40,355 nucleotides of DNA, from NCBI GenBank assembly GCA_012798535.1, contig JAAZMZ010000073.1, positions 1 through 40,355 on the forward strand. The letters run 5' to 3'. Positions within the stretch are counted from its first letter, which is position 1. Each line of letters opens with the position of its first letter. Below, one piece after another: positions 19,301 through 29,500 of this stretch. Under the pieces are notes generated by a model. It was not told the DNA's origin and searched no databases. It saw only the letters and a list, made by a program, of their open reading frames with translations. The position numbers and the translations under genes were made by a program. Source of the stretch: Leptolinea sp. (lineage in GTDB: Bacteria > Chloroflexota > Anaerolineae > Anaerolineales > Anaerolineaceae).

Positions 19301-19966
19301 ATGAACAGTGGATCATCACTCGGTTTTCGGCAGGAACGTGAAGAAATGGTGCGCTGGCAGATCGAACAACGCGGCCTGCATAATACCCGTTTGCTGGCAG
19401 CCCTGCGGGAACTCCCACGGCATCTATTTGTACAGCCGGGGGATGAGAGTTTCGCCTATTATGATGAACCCCTGCCTATCGGATACCGGCAGACCATATC
19501 CCAGCCGTATATCACCGCCTTGATGACCTCGCTGGCCGAGTTGGAAGGCGAAGAAACTGTGCTGGAAATAGGCACGGGATCCGGCTATCAGGCGGCGCTG
19601 TTGGGAATGTTGGCGAAAGATGTGATCAGCATCGAGCGAATCCCGGAACTGGCGGAACGCGCCCGAAAAAAGCTGGCTGATTTAGACATTACGAATGTCG
19701 AAGTGGTTGTGGGTGATGGAACCGCCGGTTATTCTCCCGGGGCGCCCTACCAGGCCATTCTGGTCACAGCAGCCGCGCCGTCTGTTCCTTCGGTCTTACT
19801 GGAACAGTTATCCGAAAGCGGCCGCCTGATCATACCCACCGGCTCACGCAGTGTGCAGCAACTGCAGGTCTGGCAGCGCTGCGGGGATCATTTTGATTCA
19901 GAAGATATCCTGCCGGTGGTTTTTGTTCCCCTGCTGGGAGAATACGGCTGGAAGGAGAACCCATGA
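19301..19966 (+). CDS. pcm: Protein-L-isoaspartate O-methyltransferase
   Basis: This 221-residue protein has the PCMT features: PRHLFV and the flexible loop IGYRQTISQPY near residues 58-68, then SAM motif I LEIGTGSGYQAA, the motif EVVVGDGTAGY, and YQAILVTAAAP. It methylates isoaspartyl residues in damaged proteins so that they can return to aspartate. Both the ATG at 19301 and an internal ATG at 19346 would leave the catalytic domain whole. Its TGA overlaps the ATG of the next gene by 4 bp (ATGA), so the two are coupled. Confidence 0.95.
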   Translation: MNSGSSLGFRQEREEMVRWQIEQRGLHNTRLLAALRELPRHLFVQPGDESFAYYDEPLPIGYRQTISQPYITALMTSLAELEGEETVLEIGTGSGYQAALLGMLAKDVISIERIPELAERARKKLADLDITNVEVVVGDGTAGYSPGAPYQAILVTAAAPSVPSVLLEQLSESGRLIIPTGSRSVQQLQVWQRCGDHFDSEDILPVVFVPLLGEYGWKENP

Positions 19967-20976
19967 AACAGACATGCCTGTTACTCGCAATCTTCATCTG
20001 CCTTTCCGGCGGCTGTTTTTCCAGGCCGGTTATCCCGGCCACATCGATCCCGACTCTCCCTGCAAACACACCGGAACCGCCCACGGCTACTTCATCACCT
20101 GTGCCGACGGAAACGATCACAGAAACGATTCCACCGGCTACGCTCACACCCATTCCCACGCCGCGCCCGGTTCCGGCATTCGAACATATCGTCATGATGT
20201 TGTTCGAGAATAAAGAGTTTGGTTTTGTGATCAAAAATCCGCAGATGCCCAACTATAACCGGCTGGCCAGGGAGAACACGCTTTTCACGCAACAATACGC
20301 CATCATGCACCCCAGCTTGCCGAACTATCTGGCGCTAATCGGCGGAGATACGTTCGGGATCACAAAAAGCTGTAATGACTGTTATATCTCAGCGCGCACC
20401 CTGGTGGACGAGATCGAGGATGCCGGTCTGACGTGGAAAACGTATCAGGAAGACTACCCGCGGCCCTGTTTTCTGGGTGATACGCATATCTATGTACAGA
20501 AGCACAATCCCTTTATTTATTTCGATGACATTCGATTGGATTCGGAGCGCTGCGCGCAGCATATTGTGAATTTAAATGAGCTGCCGGATGATCTGCAAAA
20601 CGGGAACTTGCCCAATTTTGTGTTCATCACACCGAATATCTGCAATTCCGCCCATGATTGCGACCTGAAAACCGCAGATACCTGGCTGGGTCCCTGGGTG
20701 GACCTTTTACAGGCATATCCCGGTATGCGTGAAGACGGTCTGATCATCCTGACCTGGGACGAAGGTCAGGGAGACCACGGCTGCTGCGGCATAGAACCGG
20801 GCGGAGGCCGGGTGGCCACAGTCTTTATCTCAGGCCGGGTTAAACCAGGTTATCAGGAAGACACCCCCTATTCGCACTATTCCATCTTAAAAACGATCAG
20901 CGCCGCCTTTGATCTGCCGTACGTCGGCAAAGCGGCGCTGGATGAGTATCCGCTGATCACCGGGATCTGGCAATAG
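19963..20976 (+). CDS. Lipoprotein with phosphoesterase (phospholipase C/acid phosphatase-like) domain
   Basis: This 337-residue protein begins with a signal peptide ending in the lipobox LSGGC (Cys18). A Pro/Thr-rich linker (about 25-70) follows, then a phosphoesterase domain of the PF04185 kind: FEHIVMMLFENKEF, HPSLPNYLALIGGD and LTWDEGQGDHG. Proteins of this kind hydrolyse phosphate esters or phospholipids at the cell surface. Several cysteines in the domain (for example CNDC and CC) could form disulfides. It is cotranslated with pcm. Its stop is followed at once by the convergent RNase J stop, with 0 bp between. The substrate is unknown. Confidence 0.88.
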   Translation: MKQTCLLLAIFICLSGGCFSRPVIPATSIPTLPANTPEPPTATSSPVPTETITETIPPATLTPIPTPRPVPAFEHIVMMLFENKEFGFVIKNPQMPNYNRLARENTLFTQQYAIMHPSLPNYLALIGGDTFGITKSCNDCYISARTLVDEIEDAGLTWKTYQEDYPRPCFLGDTHIYVQKHNPFIYFDDIRLDSERCAQHIVNLNELPDDLQNGNLPNFVFITPNICNSAHDCDLKTADTWLGPWVDLLQAYPGMREDGLIILTWDEGQGDHGCCGIEPGGGRVATVFISGRVKPGYQEDTPYSHYSILKTISAAFDLPYVGKAALDEYPLITGIWQ

Positions 20977-22647
20977 CTATACCTTGCTGACCGTCACAAA
21001 AACCGTCGGCTTGCGGTGAGTCTCGGCATACAGTACGTCGCGGACTGCCCGCTCTACGTCCTGGGTGATGCTCCCGTTGGAATAGGGTACCACATCGCCA
21101 ATACGCTTGCGAACCTGTTCCATGATGGCATCCGCGTCGCGGACACCGATAAAACCTCTGGTGTGGACATCCGGTTCTCTAAACAGACGGCCTGACATGC
21201 GGTCAAGTACCACATTCACCACAACAATGCCATCCTGTGCCAGAGACTCGCGTTCACGCATGACATCTTCCTCGATGTCGCCAACACTGGATCCGTCAAC
21301 AAATACATAGCTGTTGGGGATTATTCCATCCAACTGCATGGATTCGGATGTCAGTTCGATCACCTGGCCGTTTTCCACCACGGCGATATTTTCTTCCGGA
21401 ATGCCGACCTCTCTGGCCAGTCGGGCATGCTGCTTCAACTGACGCAGTTCTCCGTGCACGGGGATGAAGAATTTCGGCCGGGTGAGGTGCAGCAGCAACT
21501 TCATCTCTTCCTGGCTGGCATGCCCTGAGACATGCACCGGCGCAATGGCTTCGTAGATCACATCGGCCTGGCGCTCAAACAGGCGGTTGATGGTGCGGTA
21601 GACATTCTCTTCGTTGCCCGGGATAGGATGGGAAGACAGCACCACCGTATCGCCCGGCTGAATGTCAAACAGACGGTTCGTGCCGGTGGAAAGCCGGCCA
21701 AGAATGGAGGTCGGCTCACCCTGGGATCCGGTGCACATGATGACCACTTCACGATCTTTCATGGTAAGGGCTACTTCGATGGGCACCACCAGAGTATCGT
21801 CGATATCCAGAAAGCCCAGCTTGCGGGCGATCTTCATGTTATCCAGCATACTTGGACCGGCAAAAGCCATCTTGCGGCCATGTTCTCTGGCCGCATTGGC
21901 CACCTGCTGCATACGGGAGATTAGCGACGCGAAACTGGCGATAATGATGCGGCCACTGGCGTCGCGGAAGACCTTGCTGAAAGCATCATCGATCACCCGT
22001 TCCGAGGGTGTCCAACCCGGTCGTTCCGAGTTCGTAGAATCGGATAACAGCGCCAGTACACCACGCCTTGAGAATTCTGCCAGTTTGGCATAGTCCGACG
22101 GCCAGTTATCCACCGGGGTGTGGTCGAATTTATAGTCGCCGGAATGCACAACCAGTCCGGCCGGGCATTCGATGCCAAAACCGACGCCGTCCGGGATGGA
22201 ATGGCACACATGGAAAAATTCCACCGTGAACGGTCCGGCTTTCACCTTTTCACCGGCATTCACTTTGTGCACTACAGTCTTCTGGGACAGGCCGTTGCGG
22301 GCCAGCTTATTTTCCAGCAGACCGCTGGTCAGCGGGGTGGCATAGATAGGCGCATTCAGCGCTTCCATCACATGGTGAATAGCGCCAATGTGATCCTCAT
22401 GCCCGTGGGTGATAAAGATCCCTTTGACCCGGTCGGCCTTATCCAGCAGATACTTAAAATCGGGGATGATGTAATCCACCCCGAGCATGTCGTTTTCCGG
22501 GAACATCAATCCGGCATCCACCAGGATGATCTGCCCGTCATATTCGTAGGCCATCATATTCTTGCCTACTTCCCCCAGGCCACCCAAGGGAATGATTCGC
22601 AATGGTTTATTGCTCATGTTGTCTTTGTGATGTTTTTCTTTTCTCAT
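20977..22647 (-). CDS. rnj: Ribonuclease J
   Basis: This 556-residue protein has the usual RNase J length. The metallo-beta-lactamase motif is THGHEDHIGA (HxHxDH), followed by HSGDYKFDHTP, the beta-CASP region (SDSTN and TGSQGE) and HVSGHASQEE, with a C-terminal domain after about residue 450. It is a zinc-dependent endonuclease and 5'-3' exonuclease that matures rRNA and degrades mRNA. The ATG at 22647 is used here; another ATG at 22617 (MSNKPLRI) lacks a ribosome site. Upstream lies a leader region with hairpins, one followed by a T-rich run. Confidence 0.96.
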   Translation of the reverse strand: MRKEKHHKDNMSNKPLRIIPLGGLGEVGKNMMAYEYDGQIILVDAGLMFPENDMLGVDYIIPDFKYLLDKADRVKGIFITHGHEDHIGAIHHVMEALNAPIYATPLTSGLLENKLARNGLSQKTVVHKVNAGEKVKAGPFTVEFFHVCHSIPDGVGFGIECPAGLVVHSGDYKFDHTPVDNWPSDYAKLAEFSRRGVLALLSDSTNSERPGWTPSERVIDDAFSKVFRDASGRIIIASFASLISRMQQVANAAREHGRKMAFAGPSMLDNMKIARKLGFLDIDDTLVVPIEVALTMKDREVVIMCTGSQGEPTSILGRLSTGTNRLFDIQPGDTVVLSSHPIPGNEENVYRTINRLFERQADVIYEAIAPVHVSGHASQEEMKLLLHLTRPKFFIPVHGELRQLKQHARLAREVGIPEENIAVVENGQVIELTSESMQLDGIIPNSYVFVDGSSVGDIEEDVMRERESLAQDGIVVVNVVLDRMSGRLFREPDVHTRGFIGVRDADAIMEQVRKRIGDVVPYSNGSITQDVERAVRDVLYAETHRKPTVFVTVSKV

Positions 22648-23111
22648 ACTCTATCACATCCTGCGATTTCACGTTTGAACATTAGGTATCAGCCATTGGT
22701 CACGTAAAATCCTGTGTAATTGTTGTTAAAAATAAAGCCGGCAATTGCTTGCCGGGTAAATTGCCTACAAAAAGCCCGCTAAAGAGAATTCTCTACTACT
22801 TGCTTTCCATCGGCCGGAATCAACCGGCTAAAGAAATATATCATAGTTAACCGTTTACGTCAAAGTTCAATACAGGGCACGAAGATCTTGAAACTCCTTT
22901 TTCACAGCACAGAATGCCTGTTCTTTGAAGATGAGTGCCTGGTCGATCAAAATCTTGAGGAAGAGTCAATCGATGCAGTACAACCATTTTCACCTGACAA
23001 TCGTATGAGTATTAATTCAATTTTGCTTGTAACAGGCTGGTGTACTTTATGAACTTCAATTTCTTTCCAACAATACTTGATACCACCGGTGAAGTGGCCG
23101 ATGATCGTTCC
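22648..23111. other. Intergenic region between rnj and the MacB-type exporter
   Basis: This 464-bp divergent region must hold the promoters of rnj (minus) and the exporter (plus), but no convincing -35/-10 pair was found. On the rnj side it contains hairpins GCCGG/CCGGC (22813-22828), the palindrome AGAGAATTCTCT (22783-22794) and CCGGCAA/TTGCCGG (22738-22755). From 22865 to 22975 the minus strand has a short open stretch (about 31 codons) without a convincing start; it could be a gene remnant and is not called. Confidence 0.5.
22728..22755 (-). terminator. Terminator-like hairpin in the rnj leader
   Basis: CCGGCAA (22738-22744) and TTGCCGG (22749-22755) form a perfect 7-bp stem with a 4-nt loop. 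On the minus strand it is followed by CTTTATTTTT (22737-22728). It lies about 80 nt before the rnj start codon, with no minus-strand gene upstream for more than 3 kb. It could be an attenuator in the rnj leader or the end of an unannotated small RNA. Confidence 0.45.
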
Positions 23112-23855
23112 ATGATCGAACTGCGCGGTGTGACCAAATCGTACCGCACTTCTTCTGGAGACTACCAGGTTCTCAGGGGTATTGATCTGCAATTTAAAGC
23201 GGGTGAGTTCAACAGCATCATTGGAAAATCCGGCAGTGGAAAAACAACCCTGTTGAATATGATCACTGGTATCGACAGACCGTCGAGCGGTGAAGTGTGG
23301 GTCAACGGTTCGCCGTTGCACCAAATGAGCGAAGGGGAGATGGCGCGCTGGAGAGGCAACAATATGGGTATCGTCTTCCAGTTTTTCCAACTTTTACCGA
23401 CTTTGTCGATTCTGGAGAACATCCTGCTTGCCATGGATTTCAGCGGGAAAATACCACCAGCCGAACGGAAAGACCGGGCATTGTGTCTGTTGGATCTGGT
23501 CGGATTGAGGGATCATGCCGACAAACTGCCCTCCGCGCTTTCAGGCGGTCAACAGCAGCGCGTGGCGATCGCCCGCGCGCTGGCCAATGACCCGCCTGTA
23601 TTGATCGCGGATGAACCAACCGGTAATCTGGACTCAAAGACGGCCGAAGATATCTTTGCGTTGTTCGATAATTTGGCCAGAGAAGGTAAAACCATCATCA
23701 TCGTGACCCATGATGGCAGCCTGGCGAGACGAACGCATCACACGGCACAGATCGCAGATGGAATGATGATCGATGCGACTGAATCGGACGGGAGTTCATT
23801 CGACCACTCTCTGGTGAAGAAATCAATTGAAGTTCCTTCTCAGGCAAACAGGTAA
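23112..23855 (+). CDS. MacB/LolD-type ABC transporter ATP-binding protein
   Basis: This 247-residue ATPase has Walker A GKSGSGKTT, the Q-loop IVFQFFQLLPTLSILENI, signature LSGGQQQRVAIARAL, Walker B VLIADEPTGNLDS and the switch VTHD. The ADEPTGNLDS form and the Q-loop are typical of MacB, LolD and FtsE. The start chosen is the ATG at 23112 (MIELRGVTKSY), where the family usually begins. The frame is open to a GTG at 23040 (271 residues), and neither start has a good ribosome site. It is followed after 3 bp by its permease gene. Confidence 0.92.
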   Translation: MIELRGVTKSYRTSSGDYQVLRGIDLQFKAGEFNSIIGKSGSGKTTLLNMITGIDRPSSGEVWVNGSPLHQMSEGEMARWRGNNMGIVFQFFQLLPTLSILENILLAMDFSGKIPPAERKDRALCLLDLVGLRDHADKLPSALSGGQQQRVAIARALANDPPVLIADEPTGNLDSKTAEDIFALFDNLAREGKTIIIVTHDGSLARRTHHTAQIADGMMIDATESDGSSFDHSLVKKSIEVPSQANR

Positions 23856-23858
23856 CTC

Positions 23859-26243
23859 ATGTTCACCCGTTGGCGTAAAGTCTGGGCGGATTTCTGGAGC
23901 AATAAATCCCGCACTCTGTTGATGATTTCAACCATAGCGGTGGGGGTTTTTTCTGTCGGCCTGGTTAATAATATGGCTCTTATGATGAACGGCGATATGG
24001 ATTACGACTATCTTTCCGCCGTTCCTTCTCACGCACAGATCTCCGCTTATCCATTGGATGAAGATTGGATCAGGAGTATCCGCGATATTCCGGGTGTCGG
24101 TGATGCAGAAGGGCGCAATCAATTAATCGCCAAATGGGTCACACCCGGGGGGGTAACGACCAACATCATATTCTCTTCTGTTAAGTCATTCGAGGAAATG
24201 CGGCTTGATAGAGTGGAACCGGTATCCGGTTCAGATGTACTGCCTTCATTGGCTCATCACAGTGTGGTTTTTGACTATTCGGCACACACCCTGGGAATGC
24301 AACCCGGTGACACGATCAGCATCGAATTACCCGACGGGGGAAAACGCGATCTGAGATTCAGCGGATATGTCCACAGCGGCACCAATTTTCCATACGCCAT
24401 GTCAGGGATTGTCACCGCCTATATGAACCAGGAAACCGCCAGATACCTAGGTGTGGGCGACTCGTACGGTTACCTGCTGGTCAGTGTGTCTGAAGATGCC
24501 ACCAACCAGGAACACGTGACCGATGTGACGAAGAAAATCACAGACCTCCTGGAGAGAAACGGGGTAAAAGTATCAGACGTAACTGTGGAAAATCCGGGAC
24601 ATCACTTCGCCTGGCAAATTACCCAGGGTGTGATTTTCATTCTCAGTTTCTTCGGCTGGTTGACGGTGATCTTGAGTGGTTTTTTGATTGTCAACACCTT
24701 CGTCGCCTTGATGATGCAGCACACCAAACAAATCGGGGTAATGAAAGCCATTGGCGCGGGAATGGATCAGATACTGGTGATGTATGTGACCCTGTTATTG
24801 ATTTTTGGTGGTGTGGCATTTGTGATCTCCGTTCCGCTGGCGTCATGGGGAGGATCACAACTGAACAGTTTTATGTCCAATTTTCTTAATTATGATATGC
24901 GGCCGGTGGAAATCTTCCCGAATGTTGTCTTGATCCAGGCTTTGATCTCGTTTCTTACGCCCATTCTTGCTGCCATCGTCCCTATGTTCAACAGCCTCAG
25001 AAAACCGGTGCGTGAGGCTTTGAGTGATTTCGGGTTGAGCGGAAACACAAAGGGTACCGGGGATAATAAATCGAAATTAGAGTTCATTCCACGGCCTGTG
25101 CTTCTCTCATTGCGTAACGCCTTTCGTAAAAAAGCACGTATTTCCCTCACATTCAGCACACTGGTACTCGGTGGAGCCATCTTCATCGCAGTTTTCAACC
25201 TGTGGTCCAGCTTCGACAAGGTCATGCAGGATGTTCAGGGCTACTTTCTGGCGGATATTAACGTTTCTCTTAATCAGATCTATTCCAGCAGACTCATCAG
25301 TAACGTTGCCCACTCCATTCAGGGGGTGGAAGGAGTGGAGGGCTGGTTGACTATTGAAGGTCAGTTGAAGAAACCTGATGGCAAGAAGATGGATACTATA
25401 GCCTTTGTGGCACCTCCTTCCAACTCGACCCTGATCAAACCCATGATGGTTTACGGCCGGTGGCTGCGACCCGGCGACAGGGATAAGATTGTCATCGGAA
25501 ATCACCTTCAAGCCATTCGCCCGGATTTAAAAATTGACGATTGGGTGGAAGTTAAGGTTAACGGGAAAAAGACAAAATGGCAGATCATCGGTTTCTATCG
25601 AATGCCGGGAAATGTCAATCCGCCATTGATCTATACCAACTATGAATACCTGAGTCATTTGATCGGGATGCCCAATAAAATCTATCAATTGCGCACCATT
25701 ACCAGTACGCATGATCCTGCTTCGCAGGCCAAGATCTCTGAAAACCTTCAGAAGGAATTCAAGAAACGGAAGATCGCCGTCGCTTATGTTCAGACATCTG
25801 CGGATTGGTACAACCAGCAAAAGAGTACCACTGACGTTCTGGCCTGGTGCATGCTAATCATGGCCTGCCTGATCGCCGTTGTGGGTGGACTGGGTCTGTC
25901 CAATACAATGAATCTAAATGTTCTGGAACGCACTCGTGAGATTGGTGTGATGCGCGCCATCGGGGCATCTACATTAAACATCCAGTCAATGGTCGTGATG
26001 GAAGGCCTGATCATCGGCCTGATAAGCTGGATACTGGGTATCATTCTGTCCATTCCTTTTACCTGCCTGTTGGATTACGGTGTTGGGGTATCTATATTTC
26101 AATCCCCGCTGGATGTGGTATTTTCCTGGACCGGTTCATTTGTCTGGCTTTTGGGTATTCTGATTCTGGCAACGCTCTCCAGTCTGACCCCGGCCTCTCA
26201 TGCCTCGCGGCTTTCCGTCCGCGAAACGCTTGCCTATGAATAA
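23859..26243 (+). CDS. FtsX/MacB-type ABC transporter permease with two FtsX domains
   Basis: This 794-residue protein has one N-terminal membrane helix (about 18-38) and an extracytoplasmic MacB_PCD-like region. An FtsX module with three helices follows (about 265-395). A second helix at about 430-450 leads into another extracytoplasmic domain and a C-terminal FtsX module (about 660-790). The sequence GVMKAIGAGMDQILVMYV in module 1 and GVMRAIGASTLNIQSMVV in module 2 show the duplication. Such permeases work by mechanotransmission rather than by moving cargo through a channel, for example to release lipoproteins or peptides. It pairs with the ATPase 3 bp upstream. Confidence 0.92.
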   Translation: MFTRWRKVWADFWSNKSRTLLMISTIAVGVFSVGLVNNMALMMNGDMDYDYLSAVPSHAQISAYPLDEDWIRSIRDIPGVGDAEGRNQLIAKWVTPGGVTTNIIFSSVKSFEEMRLDRVEPVSGSDVLPSLAHHSVVFDYSAHTLGMQPGDTISIELPDGGKRDLRFSGYVHSGTNFPYAMSGIVTAYMNQETARYLGVGDSYGYLLVSVSEDATNQEHVTDVTKKITDLLERNGVKVSDVTVENPGHHFAWQITQGVIFILSFFGWLTVILSGFLIVNTFVALMMQHTKQIGVMKAIGAGMDQILVMYVTLLLIFGGVAFVISVPLASWGGSQLNSFMSNFLNYDMRPVEIFPNVVLIQALISFLTPILAAIVPMFNSLRKPVREALSDFGLSGNTKGTGDNKSKLEFIPRPVLLSLRNAFRKKARISLTFSTLVLGGAIFIAVFNLWSSFDKVMQDVQGYFLADINVSLNQIYSSRLISNVAHSIQGVEGVEGWLTIEGQLKKPDGKKMDTIAFVAPPSNSTLIKPMMVYGRWLRPGDRDKIVIGNHLQAIRPDLKIDDWVEVKVNGKKTKWQIIGFYRMPGNVNPPLIYTNYEYLSHLIGMPNKIYQLRTITSTHDPASQAKISENLQKEFKKRKIAVAYVQTSADWYNQQKSTTDVLAWCMLIMACLIAVVGGLGLSNTMNLNVLERTREIGVMRAIGASTLNIQSMVVMEGLIIGLISWILGIILSIPFTCLLDYGVGVSIFQSPLDVVFSWTGSFVWLLGILILATLSSLTPASHASRLSVRETLAYE

Positions 26244-26596
26244 CAAACTGTAAATTGTATAATTTATATAAAACTTATTGAATTTGCTTTTGCTGTTAGA
26301 TATTATAAATACACTGCATTATTCGGATCTTCATTCACGTACGTTGGGTGTCCGAAAAACTATTCAGCACCTCGTTTTGTTTTTCTACTGGTGGATGAAA
26401 TATTATGAATACTTTGGTTTACAAAGGATTTTCCCCCCTGTCAATAATCCTCATATCGAAGGTTTCTTTCATCAACAAAGCCCATTTTTATCATATCAAA
26501 GCGGCCAAACGCAGATATTCAAGGGCCTGTCGATGAAAACCAAACGATTCTAGAATCTGGATATGATCTATGGTTACAAAAACCGAGGAATTTGAA
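26244..26596 (+). other. A/T-rich intergenic region before the HD-GYP gene
   Basis: These 353 bp hold no supported gene. A TATAAT lies at 26258-26263 without a good -35. A 91-codon open frame (26278-26553) begins with TTG, has no ribosome site and has unusual composition, so it is not called. The only clear signal is the Shine-Dalgarno GAGGAA (26585-26590), which decides the start of the next gene. Confidence 0.5.
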
Positions 26597-29500
26597 ATGA
26601 ACCATTCCCGGGATTTACAAAATTCAGACGAGCGATTCAGGCTGATTCTGGAGAACATGCAGGAAGGCATCCAGATCATTGATTTCAACTGGAATTACAT
26701 CTTTCTGAACAAGAATCTGGAAAAACACAGCGGACGTCCTAACGCTGAACTTCTTGGGAAGAATTTTTTCGAAGTCTGGCCGGGTATTGAAAATACAAAG
26801 ACGTTCCAAATACTGAACAAATGCATGATAGAACGTAAACCCCTCGAAGTCGAGAACGAATTTGAATATCCCGATCATTCAAGCCGCTGGTTTGAATTGA
26901 ATATTCAACCGGTCTCTGAAGGTATCTTCGTCCGTTCCTTTGATATTACCGAACGGAAGAATATTGAAAATAGCCTGAAAATGAGCAACCGCCTGTATTC
27001 AACCATCAGCCAGATCAATCAGGCAATCATTCGTTGCAAAAATCGGCAGGAGCTCTTTGAGAATGTCATAAAGACCGTCTGTAAATTCGGTGAATTTCCA
27101 CTGGCCTGGATTGGATTGTATGGTGCGCCTTCCGGAAAGGTTTCCGTAGCAGCCGTAAACCGGCCTCTGCCATTCAGCCAAATCAATATTAAAAAATCAC
27201 CCTTTGACGGCGATATTATCTCTTCTGCTTATAAAGCCAGGAAAATAATAACTGCCTGCAACCTCCGTCATAATCCCTCTATGCAGCATTGGGATTCTCT
27301 CGGCAGGCAGTTAGGATTTAATTCGGCTGCCTGTGTCCCCCTATTTTTTAACGATGAGATCGTCGGTTCTCTGAATCTTTATTCGGAAGGATCAGATACT
27401 TTCGAATCAGAAAAGGAAATCCACCTGATCGATGAGATCGGGCTGGATATATCTTTCGCCCTGGATATGCTTGATAAGGAATTTAAACGTACCCAATACG
27501 AAAAGCAAATACAAGATAGTGAGGAACGTTACCGCACGGTGGCGGATTACACCTACGATTGGGAATACTGGCGGGATCCTCAAGGAAATTTCGCTTTTAT
27601 CTCTCCATCCTGTGAGCGGATGACCGGTTACACCCGTGAGGAATTCATCGATGATCCAGGATTGATGAAAAAGATAGTTCACAGAGACGATCGGGAAATC
27701 TGGCTGAAACATGATACCAATGATCCAGAGGAGCATGCCCAGGTTGAATCCTTTGACTACCGGATCATACGCAAAGATGGAGAGGTCCGCTGGTTGTCCC
27801 ACACTTGCCAGAGTGTAACCCGGCCGGATGGAGTTTATCTGGGAAGACGTGCTTCCAACCGAGATATCACGGAGAAAAAACAGGCCGAAGAGACATTGAT
27901 CACGCGCGAGAAGGTCCTGCAATTATTTGTTGAAAATACTCCTGCGGCAATCGCCATGTTTGACACACAAATGCGCTATCTGGCGGCCAGCCGTCGGTTC
28001 ATTCATGATTACCGGATTCCGGAGGGTGAATGGATCATCGGCCGTTCACATTACGAGATATTCCCGGAAATCAACGATGAGATCAAAGAAATCCATCGTC
28101 GATGCCTCGCGGGAGAGACTTTTCGCGCTGATAGCGATCCATTCCCGAGAGCCGATGGCAGATTGGACTGGGTTCGCTGGGAAGTGAGACCCTGGTATCA
28201 AGACCCAAAAACCATTGGCGGAATCATCCTGTTTTCTGAAGTGATCACAGACCAGGTGAATACGAATATCGCATTAAAGACTAGTGAAGAACAGATGCAG
28301 GCGCTGGTAACCTCATTGGATGATATCGTTTTCGAGTGTGATTACTCCAGCCGGATAACGCATGTCTGGGTGGGGGATGAAAACCGTCTGTTCAAGCCCC
28401 GTAATAAAATCCTCGGGAAGACCGTTATTGAAATCCTGGGCAGAGATGAGGGGCAAAAATTTGTTGATGTGATTAATAAGGTGTCTGCGAGTCAGCTTCC
28501 TGAAACGCTCGAATACGATCTGGATATGCCGGATGGAAAAAGGTGGTATTTGGCGCGTATAAATCCGGTTTTTAATAAACAGAAAGAAAGCCGATCTGTG
28601 TCTGTTCTAATTCGCGATATCACACAAAGGAAGAAAGCAGAACTCGAACGTGAGCAAAGCGAGAAGTCATTGCGGAAGATCATCGATCTGGTACCCCATT
28701 TCATCTTTGCCAAAGATATCGCCGGAAATTTTATTCTGGCCAACCAGGCTGTTGCCGAGGCTTTCGGTACTTCCGTTGAAAACCTTACGGGAAAAACTGA
28801 CGCAGACTTCATGGATATCGATGATGAGGTACGCCATTTCCGCGAAAAAGATGCAGAGGTGATCTATTCCGGAAAAACGCTGGTCATTCCAGAAGAGAGA
28901 TTGACGGATGCCGCGGGAAAGACACGGTTATTGCAAACCGTAAAAATCCCCTATGACTATCTGGGTCAAAAGACCGGTGTTCTGGGAGTATCGGTCGATA
29001 TCACAGAACAGAAAAAAGCGGAACAGCAGATCCAACTCCAACTGAATCGCATGCGTTCGCTTAATGAAATCGGGCAGGCCGTTACTTCCAGTCTGAATGT
29101 GCAGATATCATTGAATTTCCTGCTCGATGAAGTGCTGGCTCAAAGAGATGTGGATGCCGCTTCCTTTTTGCTATACGACGCAGTCAACCAGATGCTGGAA
29201 TATTCCAATGGCAAGGGATTTCGGACATCTCTGATAAATGAGGTACATCTTGCATTGGGCGAAGGGCTGGCCGGCAAAGTCGGTAAGAATCGCAAGATTC
29301 TGCATATACCCGATATCCATGTCGCTCGATTGGAATCCACCACCATGCCATTATTCGTTGAAGAAGAGGTCATGGAATATATCGGCGTTCCTCTGGTTTC
29401 CAAAGGTGCTCTTAAAGGAGTTCTGGAAATCTATAACAGAACTCCGCGCAATCCTGATAAAGAATGGATGAATTACCTTGAAACCCTGGGAAATCAGGCT

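Noticed and set aside
22865..22975. Short minus-strand open stretch that reads like a helical C-terminal tail
   Set aside because: It has no convincing start or ribosome site and only about 31 codons; it may be a remnant but cannot be supported.
22947..23434. Minus-strand open frames over the start of the exporter ATPase
   Set aside because: They are shadows of the plus-strand ATPase, which has all ABC motifs.
26278..26553. 91-codon open frame before the HD-GYP gene
   Set aside because: It starts with TTG, has no ribosome site and shows a composition expected of A/T-rich intergenic DNA.
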